This document shows, one piece after another, positions 42,170-51,145 of a stretch of 64,000 bases of DNA. The notes under the pieces are model-generated. The model ran no database searches. It was given only the letters and a program-made list of their open reading frames with translations, and was not told the origin of the DNA. A program made the translations under genes and the position numbers. The number at the start of each line of letters is the position of its first letter. Within the stretch, counting starts at the first letter, position 1. The DNA comes from Acidobacteriota bacterium (lineage in GTDB: Bacteria; Acidobacteriota; Terriglobia; Bryobacterales; Bryobacteraceae), in assembly GCA_947470805.1 (NCBI GenBank), contig CANIVU010000035.1:1-64000 (forward strand), in the 5' to 3' direction.

Positions 42170-42834
42170 TATTGAGGCTTTGTTCAGATTAACCCGTCTG
42201 CCGCGAGTCCAGTCTGGATAATTGTCAGCGAGCCTGACACTTCCTTACGATGCGACGAAATCCGATTTCAGACAGAAGGATCCGCGAGGAGTCTATGGTT
42301 TATAACGACTCGCCACCACGATCCTGGTCAACGTTTTCACTGGGACTCTTGCTGCGTGGGCGTACGGATCTCCAGGTTCCGATATTTCGACGTTCATCGG
42401 CCTAGGCGTTCCTCTGGGATCGACGTGCGACGAAGACGGCGTAACCGGCCCGTGTGGCAACCAGGAATCGGCAACTTGCTGATTCGGGCAACTTCCAACA
42501 GCCGGACGCGCAATTGGACCGGTGCTGCTCCGTGACCGTCGCGGCGGTTCCGTTTTGCGGGCGACCGGCCGGGGAGGTCCGAGCGAGGCGCCTCCCGGCA
42601 GGTGACGGCGCAAGATGACAGACCAGAAGATCTGGCCGGAGTCAGAGGCTTCCGCGCAGGACTCCGATCCCGTCCTGGTTAAGGGACCGGCTGGAAATCG
42701 GGCTGGCTATTGCCGTTCGTCACGGAGTTGCTACCACTCCGCGGGGCCGATTCGATCTGTGGTCCGCGACGATGCTTTCCTGCGCCGCCAACGCCTCTGG
42801 CGGCATACAGAGGGCGTAAAATGATCGGGATACC
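42170..42834. other. 665 bp gap, mostly without recognisable genes
   Basis: It carries the promoter region of the regulator to its left and probably that of the diheme cytochrome to its right. Frames on both strands (minus 42293-42613, plus 42615-42824) lack family similarity and show no neighbour-like codon use. The only coding-like stretch is the frameshifted small secreted peptide at 42295-42482, listed apart. The atypical block seems to end somewhere in this gap. No repeat of the tRNA 3' end was found in it. Confidence 0.5.
42295..42482 (+). pseudogene. Possible small secreted Cys-containing peptide with a 1-bp deletion
   Basis: ATG 42295 is preceded by GAGGAG but its own frame gives nothing known. 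One base out of register, from 42306 to TGA 42482, the frame reads a signal-like helix (TTILVNVFTGTLAAWAYG), then STFIGLGVPLGSTC, and ends with three cysteines. Insertion of one base after the third codon would join ATG, leader and mature peptide into about 62 residues. It may be a gene broken by a deletion, a sequencing error, or chance. Confidence 0.25.
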
Positions 42835-44217
42835 ATGACGCGCTGCTCCATCGCCATTCTCACAGCGGCCGGGGTGCTTTTTGCCCAGAGCACCCCCTAT
42901 CCACGAGTCGTCCCTGGGGACCGGAATCCGGCAGGAGGAGTGGCGCAATTCGGCGGGGCTGGACAGAGTTCGTACGCCCGGCCGGACCTCGGTGAGCCGT
43001 TCGAAACGTGGCGGGACCGCATGTCCAAGCAGCGGCCGGCGGTGGACGCGGCGGCGATGAAGATCCTCAATTCCCGGTACGACTTGACCTGCCGTCCGGA
43101 CCCGGCGGCCAAGATGTCGCGGGGAAAGGCGCTGGCCGTGGGGCCGGTGGCGCATTTGCCGCGGGGCGCGGGCAGTTGGGAGGCGTTTGCGCGTCTCGAC
43201 CCGGCCGCGATCCGCCAGGCCGGCACCTTTCCCTACACGCCGCTCGACCACCCGCTGCACTCGACGGCGCATATGCTGTTTCCGCGGTTCTGGACGGCGC
43301 TCCATCCGGAGCACGAGCGGTTTGACGTCGGCTTCGATATTCCCGACTGCTTCCTGCCGGAGAATCCGCCGGCGATGTACCTGACGACACATCCGGAGAT
43401 GGGTGATGTGAGCGGTGGCGTCGAAATCACCTATGACAATTATTTCGACAAGTTCAATGGCATCCTGACACCGGAGCAGATGGAGGGGCTGCGGCTGATG
43501 GTGACGCCATTTCCGACCACGTGGTTCAACACGACCCATCACCGGGTGACGGCGGCGCCATCGAACGGGGTCACCTGCTTCAGTTGCCACGTGAATGGCC
43601 ATACGAACGGGGCGATCGAGTTGGCGCCGGACAGCCGGCCCAATTATGGCCGGTTGCGCATGGATACGCCGACGCTGCGCGGCAATTATTCGTTCCTGCT
43701 GTTCTCTTCGAAGCGGGCGATCCGGACGCTCGAGCACTTCGCCGAAGTGGAGGAATATTTCGACGGCGACACGACGTTGCTGGCGGCCATTGGCGGGCGC
43801 AATCTACAGAAGGCACAGACGAACCGGATGGGGGATATCAACAGCATTCTCGACTTTCCGCCGGCGCCGAAGCTGGACGTAATGAACCGCCTGATTCCAG
43901 CGAAGGCGACGGCGGCAGAGTTGCGCGGGGAGAAGATATTCCTGGGCAAGGGCCAGTGCGGCGCTTGTCATCCGCCCGTGCAGCATTTCACCGACAACAC
44001 CATGCACGATCTTCGCGTCGAGCGTTTTTACGCCGGGCGTCCGGAGGGACCGGTGAAGACATTCTCGCTGCGGGGAATCAAAGACACGCCTCCCTACTAT
44101 CACGATGGGCGACTGCTTACGCTGGAGGATGCCGTGAACTTCTTCGACATCATCTTGGCCACCGGGCTGACGGCGGAGGAGAAAAAAGACCTGGTCGCCT
44201 ATCTGCGGGCCCTTTAG
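42835..44217 (+). CDS. Diheme cytochrome c protein (MauG/cytochrome peroxidase-like)
   Basis: Protein of 460 residues with a signal peptide (MTRCSIAILTAAGVLFAQ). Two heme c sites are visible: CFSCH at 248-252 and CGACH at 375-379. The C-terminal heme domain has the peroxidase/MauG-like motif FSLRGIKDTPPYYHDGRLLTLEDAVNFF. The first half has no clear domain. This suggests a periplasmic electron-transfer or peroxidase-type enzyme. The TonB-dependent receptor begins 56 bp downstream in the same direction. The start at 42835 has no strong ribosome site. Confidence 0.85.
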   Translation: MTRCSIAILTAAGVLFAQSTPYPRVVPGDRNPAGGVAQFGGAGQSSYARPDLGEPFETWRDRMSKQRPAVDAAAMKILNSRYDLTCRPDPAAKMSRGKALAVGPVAHLPRGAGSWEAFARLDPAAIRQAGTFPYTPLDHPLHSTAHMLFPRFWTALHPEHERFDVGFDIPDCFLPENPPAMYLTTHPEMGDVSGGVEITYDNYFDKFNGILTPEQMEGLRLMVTPFPTTWFNTTHHRVTAAPSNGVTCFSCHVNGHTNGAIELAPDSRPNYGRLRMDTPTLRGNYSFLLFSSKRAIRTLEHFAEVEEYFDGDTTLLAAIGGRNLQKAQTNRMGDINSILDFPPAPKLDVMNRLIPAKATAAELRGEKIFLGKGQCGACHPPVQHFTDNTMHDLRVERFYAGRPEGPVKTFSLRGIKDTPPYYHDGRLLTLEDAVNFFDIILATGLTAEEKKDLVAYLRAL

Positions 44218-44273
44218 TTTCCATCCCGGAAGCCGTCACCCGGCGTAGGTACGGCAAGTGATATTATCTTCCG

Positions 44274-47200
44274 ATGGTCTCGCGAGGTGTCTTCAAAGCC
44301 GGAGCCGCGTTTACGCTCCTTTTTCTCCTCACTCTCTTCGCCCAGACGCAGTCGCGGCTGTCCGGCCTAGTGACGGACGATAGCGGCGCGGTGGTGGTTG
44401 GCGCCAAGGTGACCGTCCGCAATGTGCAGACCGGCGTCACCAATGAAACCAGCACGACGGACGCGGGGAACTACCAGTTTCCGTCCCTGATTCCCGGCTC
44501 CTATGAGGTGACGGTGGAGTTGGCCGGCTTCAAGAAAGTAGTGCAGGGCGGAATTACGCTCGAGACCGGCATTACCCGCACAGCAGACCTGCGGCTGACG
44601 GTGGGCGCGGTGACGGACACGGTGGAAGTGAAGGCGCAGGCGGCGTTGCTGGAATCGGAAACCTCGTCGTTGGGGCAGTTGATTGAACGCAAGTCGGTGT
44701 TGAATATGCCGCTGGAGAGCCGGCGCACGGCGGGGTTGGTTCGGTTGCTGGGCGCGGTGACGTTCACGAGCGAGACCGGCGGTGAACAGGTGCCGATGTT
44801 TTCCATGGCGGGCGGGCGCAGCCAGAACCAGATGTGGCAATTGGACGGCGCGGTGGTGCAGAACATGTCGCTCGGCGTGGCGCAGTTGCAGTTGAATCCG
44901 CCGGCCGAATCGCTGCAGGAGTTCAAGGCCGAGATGAACAACTTTTCGGCGGAGTTCGGACGCGCGGGCGGCGGACTGATCCTGATGACGACGCGGTCCG
45001 GGACCAATGCCTACCACGGGTCGGCCTACGAATTTTTACGCAATCAGGCGCTGGATACGCGCACGTTTTTCGCGCCGCGCAAGGCGCCTCTGCGCTACAA
45101 CATCTTCGGCGGTTCCTTTGGCGGGCCGATTCGGAAGGACAAGACCTTCTTTTTCGCGAACTACGAAGGCGCACGGCGCCGCGATGGCGTGACGGTGTCG
45201 GGCCTGATTGTGCCCCATGCGCCGGAACGCAACGGCGACTTTTCGAACCGCCGGGACGTGGCCGTACTGGATCCGGTGAGCACGCAGCCGTTTCCGGGGA
45301 ACGTGATTCCCGCGAGCAGAATCGATCCGGTGGCGCGTCAGATCGCGGCGCTGTATCCGAACGCCAACATCGCCTCCGACATCACGCGGGCGCCGGGCGC
45401 GAACTATATTGTGAACGTCTCCGACAAGCTGACGCAGGACTCGCTGACGACTCGAGTGGATCATGCGATCAGCAGCAACGACCGCATTTTCGGCCGGTAC
45501 AACGTGATCGGCGCGCCGCAGGAGATCGCGAGCGCGTTTCCGGAGAGCATTGCGGACACGCGTGCCGGGATTCGGGAGAACAAGATCCACGCCGCGCTGG
45601 GCTCGTGGATGCATAACTTCGCGCCCACGGTGATGAACGAGGCGCGCTATGCGTATTCAATCCGCAAGCACATTAATCGTGCCGCGGGCACCGGGTCCGG
45701 GTTCAACGGCAAGATCGGCCTGAAGGGTGTGGATGCCAACGCGTTCCCGGTGATTGCGGTGACCGGGCAATCCGGATTGAGCACGACGCCGAACGAACGG
45801 ATTCAGACGCCGATTCTGACGCACCATCTGGTGGACAATCTGACGATTATCAAAGGCAAACATACGCTGAAGACCGGTTTCGAGATGCGGTACTCGCTGA
45901 ACAAGGACGAACTCTCGCAGACCGGCGGCGGCACCTTTACCTTTAACGACCGGGGCACGCGCAGCGGTATGGCGGCGCTCCTGCTGGGCTGGACGTCGAG
46001 CGCGGGTCAGAACCGGCCGGACTTGCTAGAGGCGCGGACGGATTACTACGGCGCCTACTTGCAGGACGATTGGAAGATCACCTCGACGCTCACGTTCAAT
46101 CTCGGGTTGCGCTGGGAGATCGATACGCCGCGATGGGAGCGGCTGGACAACCGGCAGAGCGGCTTCAATGGAACGGCCATCAATCCCGTGTCGGGGACGC
46201 CAGGCATCGTCACGTTCTCCGGGCGCGACGGTTTGGGCAAGTATGCGCATCCGTTCGACAAGAACAACCTGGCCCCGCGATTTGGGTTCGCCTGGAAGCC
46301 GATGGCACGCACCGTTGTGCGCGGCGGCTACGGCATCAACTATCTGGGCATCTATTTCGGCGCCGTGGTGAACACGTTATCGCAGGGCTTCGGCGCGAAT
46401 TACTCGTTCAGTTCGCCGGACGGCGGACTGACACCGGCATTCTTGTTCCGCGATGGACTGCCGACGGGAACGCGCGAACCGCTGGGCCCGGGCTGGGGCG
46501 CGGTACGGGTAGGACAGGCGCCACGGGCGGCACCGGATTTCATTTCGCGGGACCATGGGAACGGCTATTCGCAGCAGTACAACCTGACGCTGCAACGGGA
46601 TCTGGGCGGCAATCTGCTGTTTGAAGCCGCCTATCTGGGCAACCTGGGACGCAAGATGGGCGGCGCGGCGGTGAACATCAATGTCATTCCGCTGGTGAAC
46701 GGGCGCGGGCCGGCCACGCAGTCGCAGGCGGCACGCCTCTTCCCGCAATACAATAATGTGAACCGGCTGACGCCGAACTGGGGCAGTTCCACCTATCACG
46801 CGATGAACGTCAAACTGGAGCGGCGGTATTCGAACGGCTTCAACTTGCTGGCCAACTATACATGGTCCAAGTTCCTGGACAACGTCGAGGGCGGCACTGA
46901 ATTCGCGGGCGGCGAGGGCAACGGCTACACGCACCCGGAACTGCGCGCTCTGGACCGTTCGTATTCCGGCAACGATATCCGGCACCGGCTGATCGGCAGC
47001 AGCGTGTACGAATTGCCGATCGGGAAGGGCCGGCGTGTGGACATTCCGAATCCGGTGTTGAATGCGGTGGCCGGCGGCTGGTCGCTTGGCACGATCGCGG
47101 AGTTCTTCACGGGTGCGCCCTGGGGCGCGATCGAGCAGACGAACCTTACCAATACCTTCGCCGGGAGTCCGCGGCCGAACCTGAGCTGCAATCCGGAGCT

Positions 47201-47525
47201 CGATAGCAGCCGGTCGAGGAACGACTATTTGAATCAGTGGTTCAACACGTCGTGCTTCTCGGCGCCCCCTGTTGGTGTGTTCGGCAACGCCGCCCGTGCG
47301 GTTGGCTTTGGGCCGGGTCAGATCAACCTGGACGTCTCGGTAAACAAGCGGTGGGACTTTAAGGAAAAGTATGGCCTGACGTTCCGCAGCGACTTCTACA
47401 ACCTGCCGAACAAGGCTAATTTCAACGTCCCCAACGCCGTGCGCGGACGGGGCGATTTCGGACGGATTACCAGCACGCGGGGCACTGGGCGTCAGATCCA
47501 GCTCAGCATGCGGCTCGAATTCTAA
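44274..47525 (+). CDS. TonB-dependent receptor, Oar-like, with carboxypeptidase regulatory-like domain
   Basis: Protein of 1083 residues. A signal peptide (FTLLFLLTLFAQ) is followed by a CarboxypepD_reg-like beta-sandwich (LSGLVTDDSGAVVVGAKVTVRNVQTG to GSYEVTVELAGF, about 26-100). The plug region then has LNPPAESLQEFKAEMNNFSAEFGRAGGGLI, and the long beta-barrel ends LSMRLEF (terminal Phe, the outer-membrane signal). FFFANYEGARRRDGV and DDWKITSTLTFNLGLRWE are hallmarks of the acidobacterial Oar family. Such receptors import large substrates, probably glycans or peptides, with TonB energy. The FG-GAP protein gene starts 3 bp after its stop, so both probably form one surface system, like a SusC/SusD-type pair in function. 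Confidence 0.93.
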   Translation: MVSRGVFKAGAAFTLLFLLTLFAQTQSRLSGLVTDDSGAVVVGAKVTVRNVQTGVTNETSTTDAGNYQFPSLIPGSYEVTVELAGFKKVVQGGITLETGITRTADLRLTVGAVTDTVEVKAQAALLESETSSLGQLIERKSVLNMPLESRRTAGLVRLLGAVTFTSETGGEQVPMFSMAGGRSQNQMWQLDGAVVQNMSLGVAQLQLNPPAESLQEFKAEMNNFSAEFGRAGGGLILMTTRSGTNAYHGSAYEFLRNQALDTRTFFAPRKAPLRYNIFGGSFGGPIRKDKTFFFANYEGARRRDGVTVSGLIVPHAPERNGDFSNRRDVAVLDPVSTQPFPGNVIPASRIDPVARQIAALYPNANIASDITRAPGANYIVNVSDKLTQDSLTTRVDHAISSNDRIFGRYNVIGAPQEIASAFPESIADTRAGIRENKIHAALGSWMHNFAPTVMNEARYAYSIRKHINRAAGTGSGFNGKIGLKGVDANAFPVIAVTGQSGLSTTPNERIQTPILTHHLVDNLTIIKGKHTLKTGFEMRYSLNKDELSQTGGGTFTFNDRGTRSGMAALLLGWTSSAGQNRPDLLEARTDYYGAYLQDDWKITSTLTFNLGLRWEIDTPRWERLDNRQSGFNGTAINPVSGTPGIVTFSGRDGLGKYAHPFDKNNLAPRFGFAWKPMARTVVRGGYGINYLGIYFGAVVNTLSQGFGANYSFSSPDGGLTPAFLFRDGLPTGTREPLGPGWGAVRVGQAPRAAPDFISRDHGNGYSQQYNLTLQRDLGGNLLFEAAYLGNLGRKMGGAAVNINVIPLVNGRGPATQSQAARLFPQYNNVNRLTPNWGSSTYHAMNVKLERRYSNGFNLLANYTWSKFLDNVEGGTEFAGGEGNGYTHPELRALDRSYSGNDIRHRLIGSSVYELPIGKGRRVDIPNPVLNAVAGGWSLGTIAEFFTGAPWGAIEQTNLTNTFAGSPRPNLSCNPELDSSRSRNDYLNQWFNTSCFSAPPVGVFGNAARAVGFGPGQINLDVSVNKRWDFKEKYGLTFRSDFYNLPNKANFNVPNAVRGRGDFGRITSTRGTGRQIQLSMRLEF

Positions 47526-47528
47526 GCG

Positions 47529-50500
47529 GTGCGATCCCGGACCTTCCTTTTCCTCATCCCGGCTTTGGCTTGCGGCACCTTTTGGCTGCAGGCACAACAG
47601 GAGTATCGCGTCCAGACGAAGGCGCCAAGGACCGCCGAGGTGGAGCGGATCCTTGTCCGCACGGACGCGTTTCAGGATCAGTGGCTGGGTGAGCAGGACT
47701 ACGAGGCGATCAATGCAATCGTCCAGAAGGACAAGCGGGGGCTACCGTGGCCAGCGGGGGTGTTGGAACGCTTTCGCAAGCTGGATGTCCTGGAGCTCAA
47801 GATCGTCGCCAGCAACCGGGCGCGGCCGCAGGAGGATTCGACCGTATTGGGATTGCGGGTGGAACTGGGCGGCGAGGCGGCGGACGGGAGCGGACGGCTC
47901 TCGCTGACCGGCACGGCGCAAGCCACCTTCACCCGGCAGGGGGCGGGCGCGGAATGGAAGGTGCGCAAGCTGGATCTGGGCCGGTTGGCTGAGGTGCGGC
48001 AGGCAGGTGCGGCACCGCGTTTTCGCGATGTGACGGAGCGGGCGCTGGGGCACAACACGGCGTACCGGGAGCAGTTATCGAAGGGGTTGGATGAGTGGCG
48101 CACGGTGCTCGATGAGGCTACGGGGATTGATGTGTACGGGCACAACGGGATTGCGGTGGGGGACTACAACGGCGATGGCTGGGAAGACCTGTATGTGAGC
48201 CAGCCCGCGGGGCTGCCGAACCGTTTGCTGCGCAATAACGGCGATGGCACGTTTGACGACGTATCGGCGGCGGCGGGGGTGGACGTGCTGGACGCCACGT
48301 CGATGGCGATCTTCGCCGACTTCGACAACGATGGCGACCAGGACCTGCTGCTGGTGATGGGAACGCAGTTGGCGTTGCTGGTCAACGACGGCACGGGGCG
48401 CTTCGCGCGGAAGCAGGACGCGGGATTCCGGGCGGGGGCGTCGTCGTTCACTTCGGCGGCGGTGGCGGATTTCGACCGCGACGGGTTGTTGGATATCTAT
48501 GTCTGCGCCTACGATTTCTGGACTTCGGGTGCGACGTACGACGCGCCGACACCTTACTACGACGCCACCAACGGGCCGCCGAATTTCCTCTACCGGAATC
48601 GGGGCCGCGGGGTGTTTGAAGACGTTAACGCGAAAAGCGGAATGAACGCGAACAACAACCGCTTCAGCTTTGCGGCGTCGTGGGCCGATTACGATCGCGA
48701 CGGTTGGCCGGACCTGTATGTCGCCAATGACTTCGGACGGAACAACCTGTACCGGAACCGGGGGGACGGGACGTTTGAGGATGTGGCTGCGAAGGCCGGG
48801 GTAGAGGACCTGGGGGCGGGAATGTCGGTATCGTGGGGCGACTACGACGGCGACGGCTGGCTGGACCTGTATGTGAGCAACATGTGGTCGAGCGCAGGGC
48901 AGCGGTTGACGACGAATCCAGGATTTGCCGAGGTCGCCGATGGCGCGGCGCGCGCGGCTTTCCAGCGGCAGGCGAAGGGAAATTCGCTGTTCCGGAACAA
49001 GGGCGACGGCACGTTTGAGGACGTTTCCGCGAAGGCGGGCGTGGAGTTCGGGCGATGGGCGTGGGGCAGCGGGTTTGCCGATTACGATAACGACGGACGG
49101 CTGGACCTGATCGTGAAGAACGGCTACATCACGGGGCCGGATACGCACGATTTGTGAAGCTTCTTCTGGCGGCAGGTCGTGTCGCGAACTCCTCAGAAGC
49201 TGACGGGCTCCCGCGCGTACCGGGAAGCATGGCGGGCGGTGAATCTGCTCATTCGATCGGACGGGTCGTGGAGCGGGCGGGAGCGCGACGTCTGTTATCA
49301 CAACTCGGGCGACGGCACGTTTACGGATACGTCGTATGTGACGGGGCTCGATTCGGCCGGCGATGGGCGGGGCTTTGTGACGCTGGATTTGAATGGGGAT
49401 GGGGCGTTGGACATTGTGGAAGCGTCGCGGACGGCGCCGCGGGTCCGGGTGCTGGAGAACGGGGTTGCGGCCGCGGCGGCGGTGCTGGTGGAGTTGCGCG
49501 GAGCGGGGCGGTCAAATCGGGATGCCATCGGTGCGACGGCGGTGATGGAGACGTCGACGGGGCGGAAGTTGCTGCGGCTGGTGCAGGCGGGATCGGGGTA
49601 TCTGACGGAGAGTTCGCGGCGGCTGCATTTTGCGCTGCTGGCTGGGGAACGGGCGCAACGGCTGACCATCCGCTGGCCTGGGGGCGGGGAGGAGACGCTG
49701 GCCGATGTTCCGGGGACGGGCACGTACCGGGTGGTGGAAGGGGGCGGGCGGTTCGAGCCGCTGGTTGCCGGGGCGGCGTTGCTGCGGACGGCGCAGAAGG
49801 CCGAGCAGACGCCTTCGATTTGGCTGGTGGAACCGGTGCCCGCGCCGGCGATGCGTGGGGTGGCTGGGAGTCCGGGGCGGTTGACGTTGTTGAACTTCTG
49901 GGGATCGTGGTGCCCGCCGTGCCGGGAGGAGTTTAAGGAATGGACGTCGGCGGCGGGGTCGCGGCGGCTGGCGGCGGCGGGGCTGCGGGTGGTGATCGCG
50001 GTGGTGGATGAGGATGCCAACCAACGGCCTCCGGCTTCCGCGTTTGCGGTGGTGCGGCCATCGGCGAATGAGATGACGGCGTGGAACCTGTTTCACCGGC
50101 ACCTGTTTGACCGACGGCGGGATATTGGACTGCCGACGAGTTTTCTGCTGGATGAGAGCGGGCGGGTGCTGAAGGTCTATTCGGGCATGACGGCTACGGA
50201 GCAGTTGGCGGCTGACGCGGCCATCGCTCCGGCGGCTCGCCGCTCGTTTCCTTTCGCGGGGCGGTGGCTGGGAGAGCGGCCGAAGCGCAATCCCGTTGAG
50301 CTGGCGACGGCGCTGGCTGAGAGCGGGTTGCCGGCGGAGAGCGCGCGGTACTTTGAACTGGCCCTGCGGAAGGGGAATGCGTCGCGGGAGGCGATGAACA
50401 ATTACGCGGGTGTTCTGTTGGAGAGTGGGGATCTGGCGCGGGCGGAGAAGTTGCTGGTGGCGGCGCTCGGAAGCGGGGAGCACGAGGACGATGTTCTCGC

Positions 50501-51035
50501 CAATCTGGGGAGCCTCCGGTTGCGGCAGGGGCGGAATGGAGATGCGAAGGCGGCGTTCGAGAAGGTGTTGCTGAAATCGCCCGACGACGCGATGGCACTG
50601 AACGGGTTGGGGTCGGTGCTGTTTGCGGGTCAGGACGTGGCGGGGGCGCGGGACCGGTTCGCGGCGGCTGTGCGGGCGGATTCGGAGAACGCGGGTTACC
50701 GCTACAACTGGGCCTCGGCGTTGGCGGCGGGCGGGGAGTTCGGCCCGGCGTTGCGCGAGTTCGAGGCGGTGCGGGAGCGGCAGGGGGATTCCGCGAAGCT
50801 GGCCAACAATCTGGGGATTTTGTACGTCGAGACCGGGGCGACCGGGAAAGGCGAGGCGGCGTTCCGGAAGGCGATTGAACTGGCCCCCCGGGAGGTGAGC
50901 GGATATATGAATCTGGCCGCGCTCTACGTGAAGGTGAACCGGGCGGGCGAGGCCCGGGAAACGCTGCGCGCCTTGCTGCGGGTGAGTCCGGGTCAAGCGG
51001 ACGCGGTGCGGTTGTTGGGGACCTTAGGGCGCTGA
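47529..51035 (+). CDS. FG-GAP / UnbV-ASPIC / thioredoxin / TPR protein with an in-frame TGA (candidate selenoprotein)
   Basis: From GTG 47529 the frame is open to 51035 except for one TGA at 49155-49157 (codon 543); automatic calls would split it into 47529-49157 and 49179-51035. Domains in order: signal peptide, FG-GAP/VCBS repeats with calcium-type loops (DYNGDGWEDLYV, DFDNDGDQDLLLV, DYDRDGWPDLYV, DYDGDGWLDLYV, DYDNDGRLDLIV), the TGA, the conserved SFFWRQVVSRTP, a further DLNGDGALDIV repeat, the UnbV/ASPIC domain (about 640-735), a TlpA-type thioredoxin with WCPPC (Cys795, Cys798), and TPR units to the end. Domain flow crosses the TGA without loss, and no ribosome site precedes GTG 49179. 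Either the TGA is recoded (selenocysteine) or the gene is broken. It is 3 bp behind the TonB receptor and is probably surface-exposed or periplasmic. Confidence 0.8.
49158..49201 (+). promoter_or_regulatory. SECIS-like stem-loop directly after the in-frame TGA
   Basis: Outer arms AGCTTCT (49158-49164) and AGAAGCT (49195-49201) are exact complements. Inside, GCGGCA (49169-49174) pairs with TGTCGC (49180-49185), with one G-U, under a five-base loop GGTCG (49175-49179). The loop begins 17 nt after the TGA. Bacterial SECIS elements lie just behind the UGA, with a small apical loop starting GG or GGU; the well-known E. coli fdhF element has a GCA-GGUC loop context at nearly the same distance. No bulged U is seen in the upper 5' arm. 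Structure is by eye, without energy calculation. Confidence 0.5.
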
Positions 51036-51084
51036 GGATTTCCTGATCGCGATGGGAGCTGAGGTGGGGAGTTGCTGTTTTCTC

Positions 51085-51113
51085 TTGACTAAGTGTTCAC
51101 ACGACACTATTCT
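51085..51113 (+). promoter_or_regulatory. Sigma-70-type promoter of the SPFH operon
   Basis: TTGACT (51085-51090) and TATTCT (51108-51113) are 17 bp apart, the best -35/-10 pair I noticed in the window. It lies 33 bp before ATG 51146, with a ribosome site AGGAGAAAG in front of that start. The -10 element is inside a perfect dyad, so the promoter should be repressible. Confidence 0.7.
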
Positions 51114-51119
51114 AGTGTC
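51103..51119. promoter_or_regulatory. Perfect dyad over the -10 box, likely operator (NrtR candidate)
   Basis: GACACTA-TTC-TAGTGTC is an exact 7-bp inverted repeat covering the -10 element of the SPFH promoter. A further GTGT-TC-ACAC lies just upstream (51093-51102). The operon's last gene encodes a Nudix/winged-helix regulator of the NrtR type, so it is the natural candidate to bind here. Binding is inferred from symmetry and position. Confidence 0.6.
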
Positions 51120-51145
51120 AGATAGACCCTTAACAGGAGAAAGAC

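Noticed and set aside
42615-42824. Plus-strand 69-codon frame before the diheme cytochrome
   Set aside because: No similarity, no ribosome site, and composition unlike neighbouring genes.
49179-51035. Independent gene starting at GTG 49179
   Set aside because: The start lies within the hairpin loop, has no ribosome site, and would begin in the middle of the FG-GAP/UnbV domain that continues from the preceding frame.
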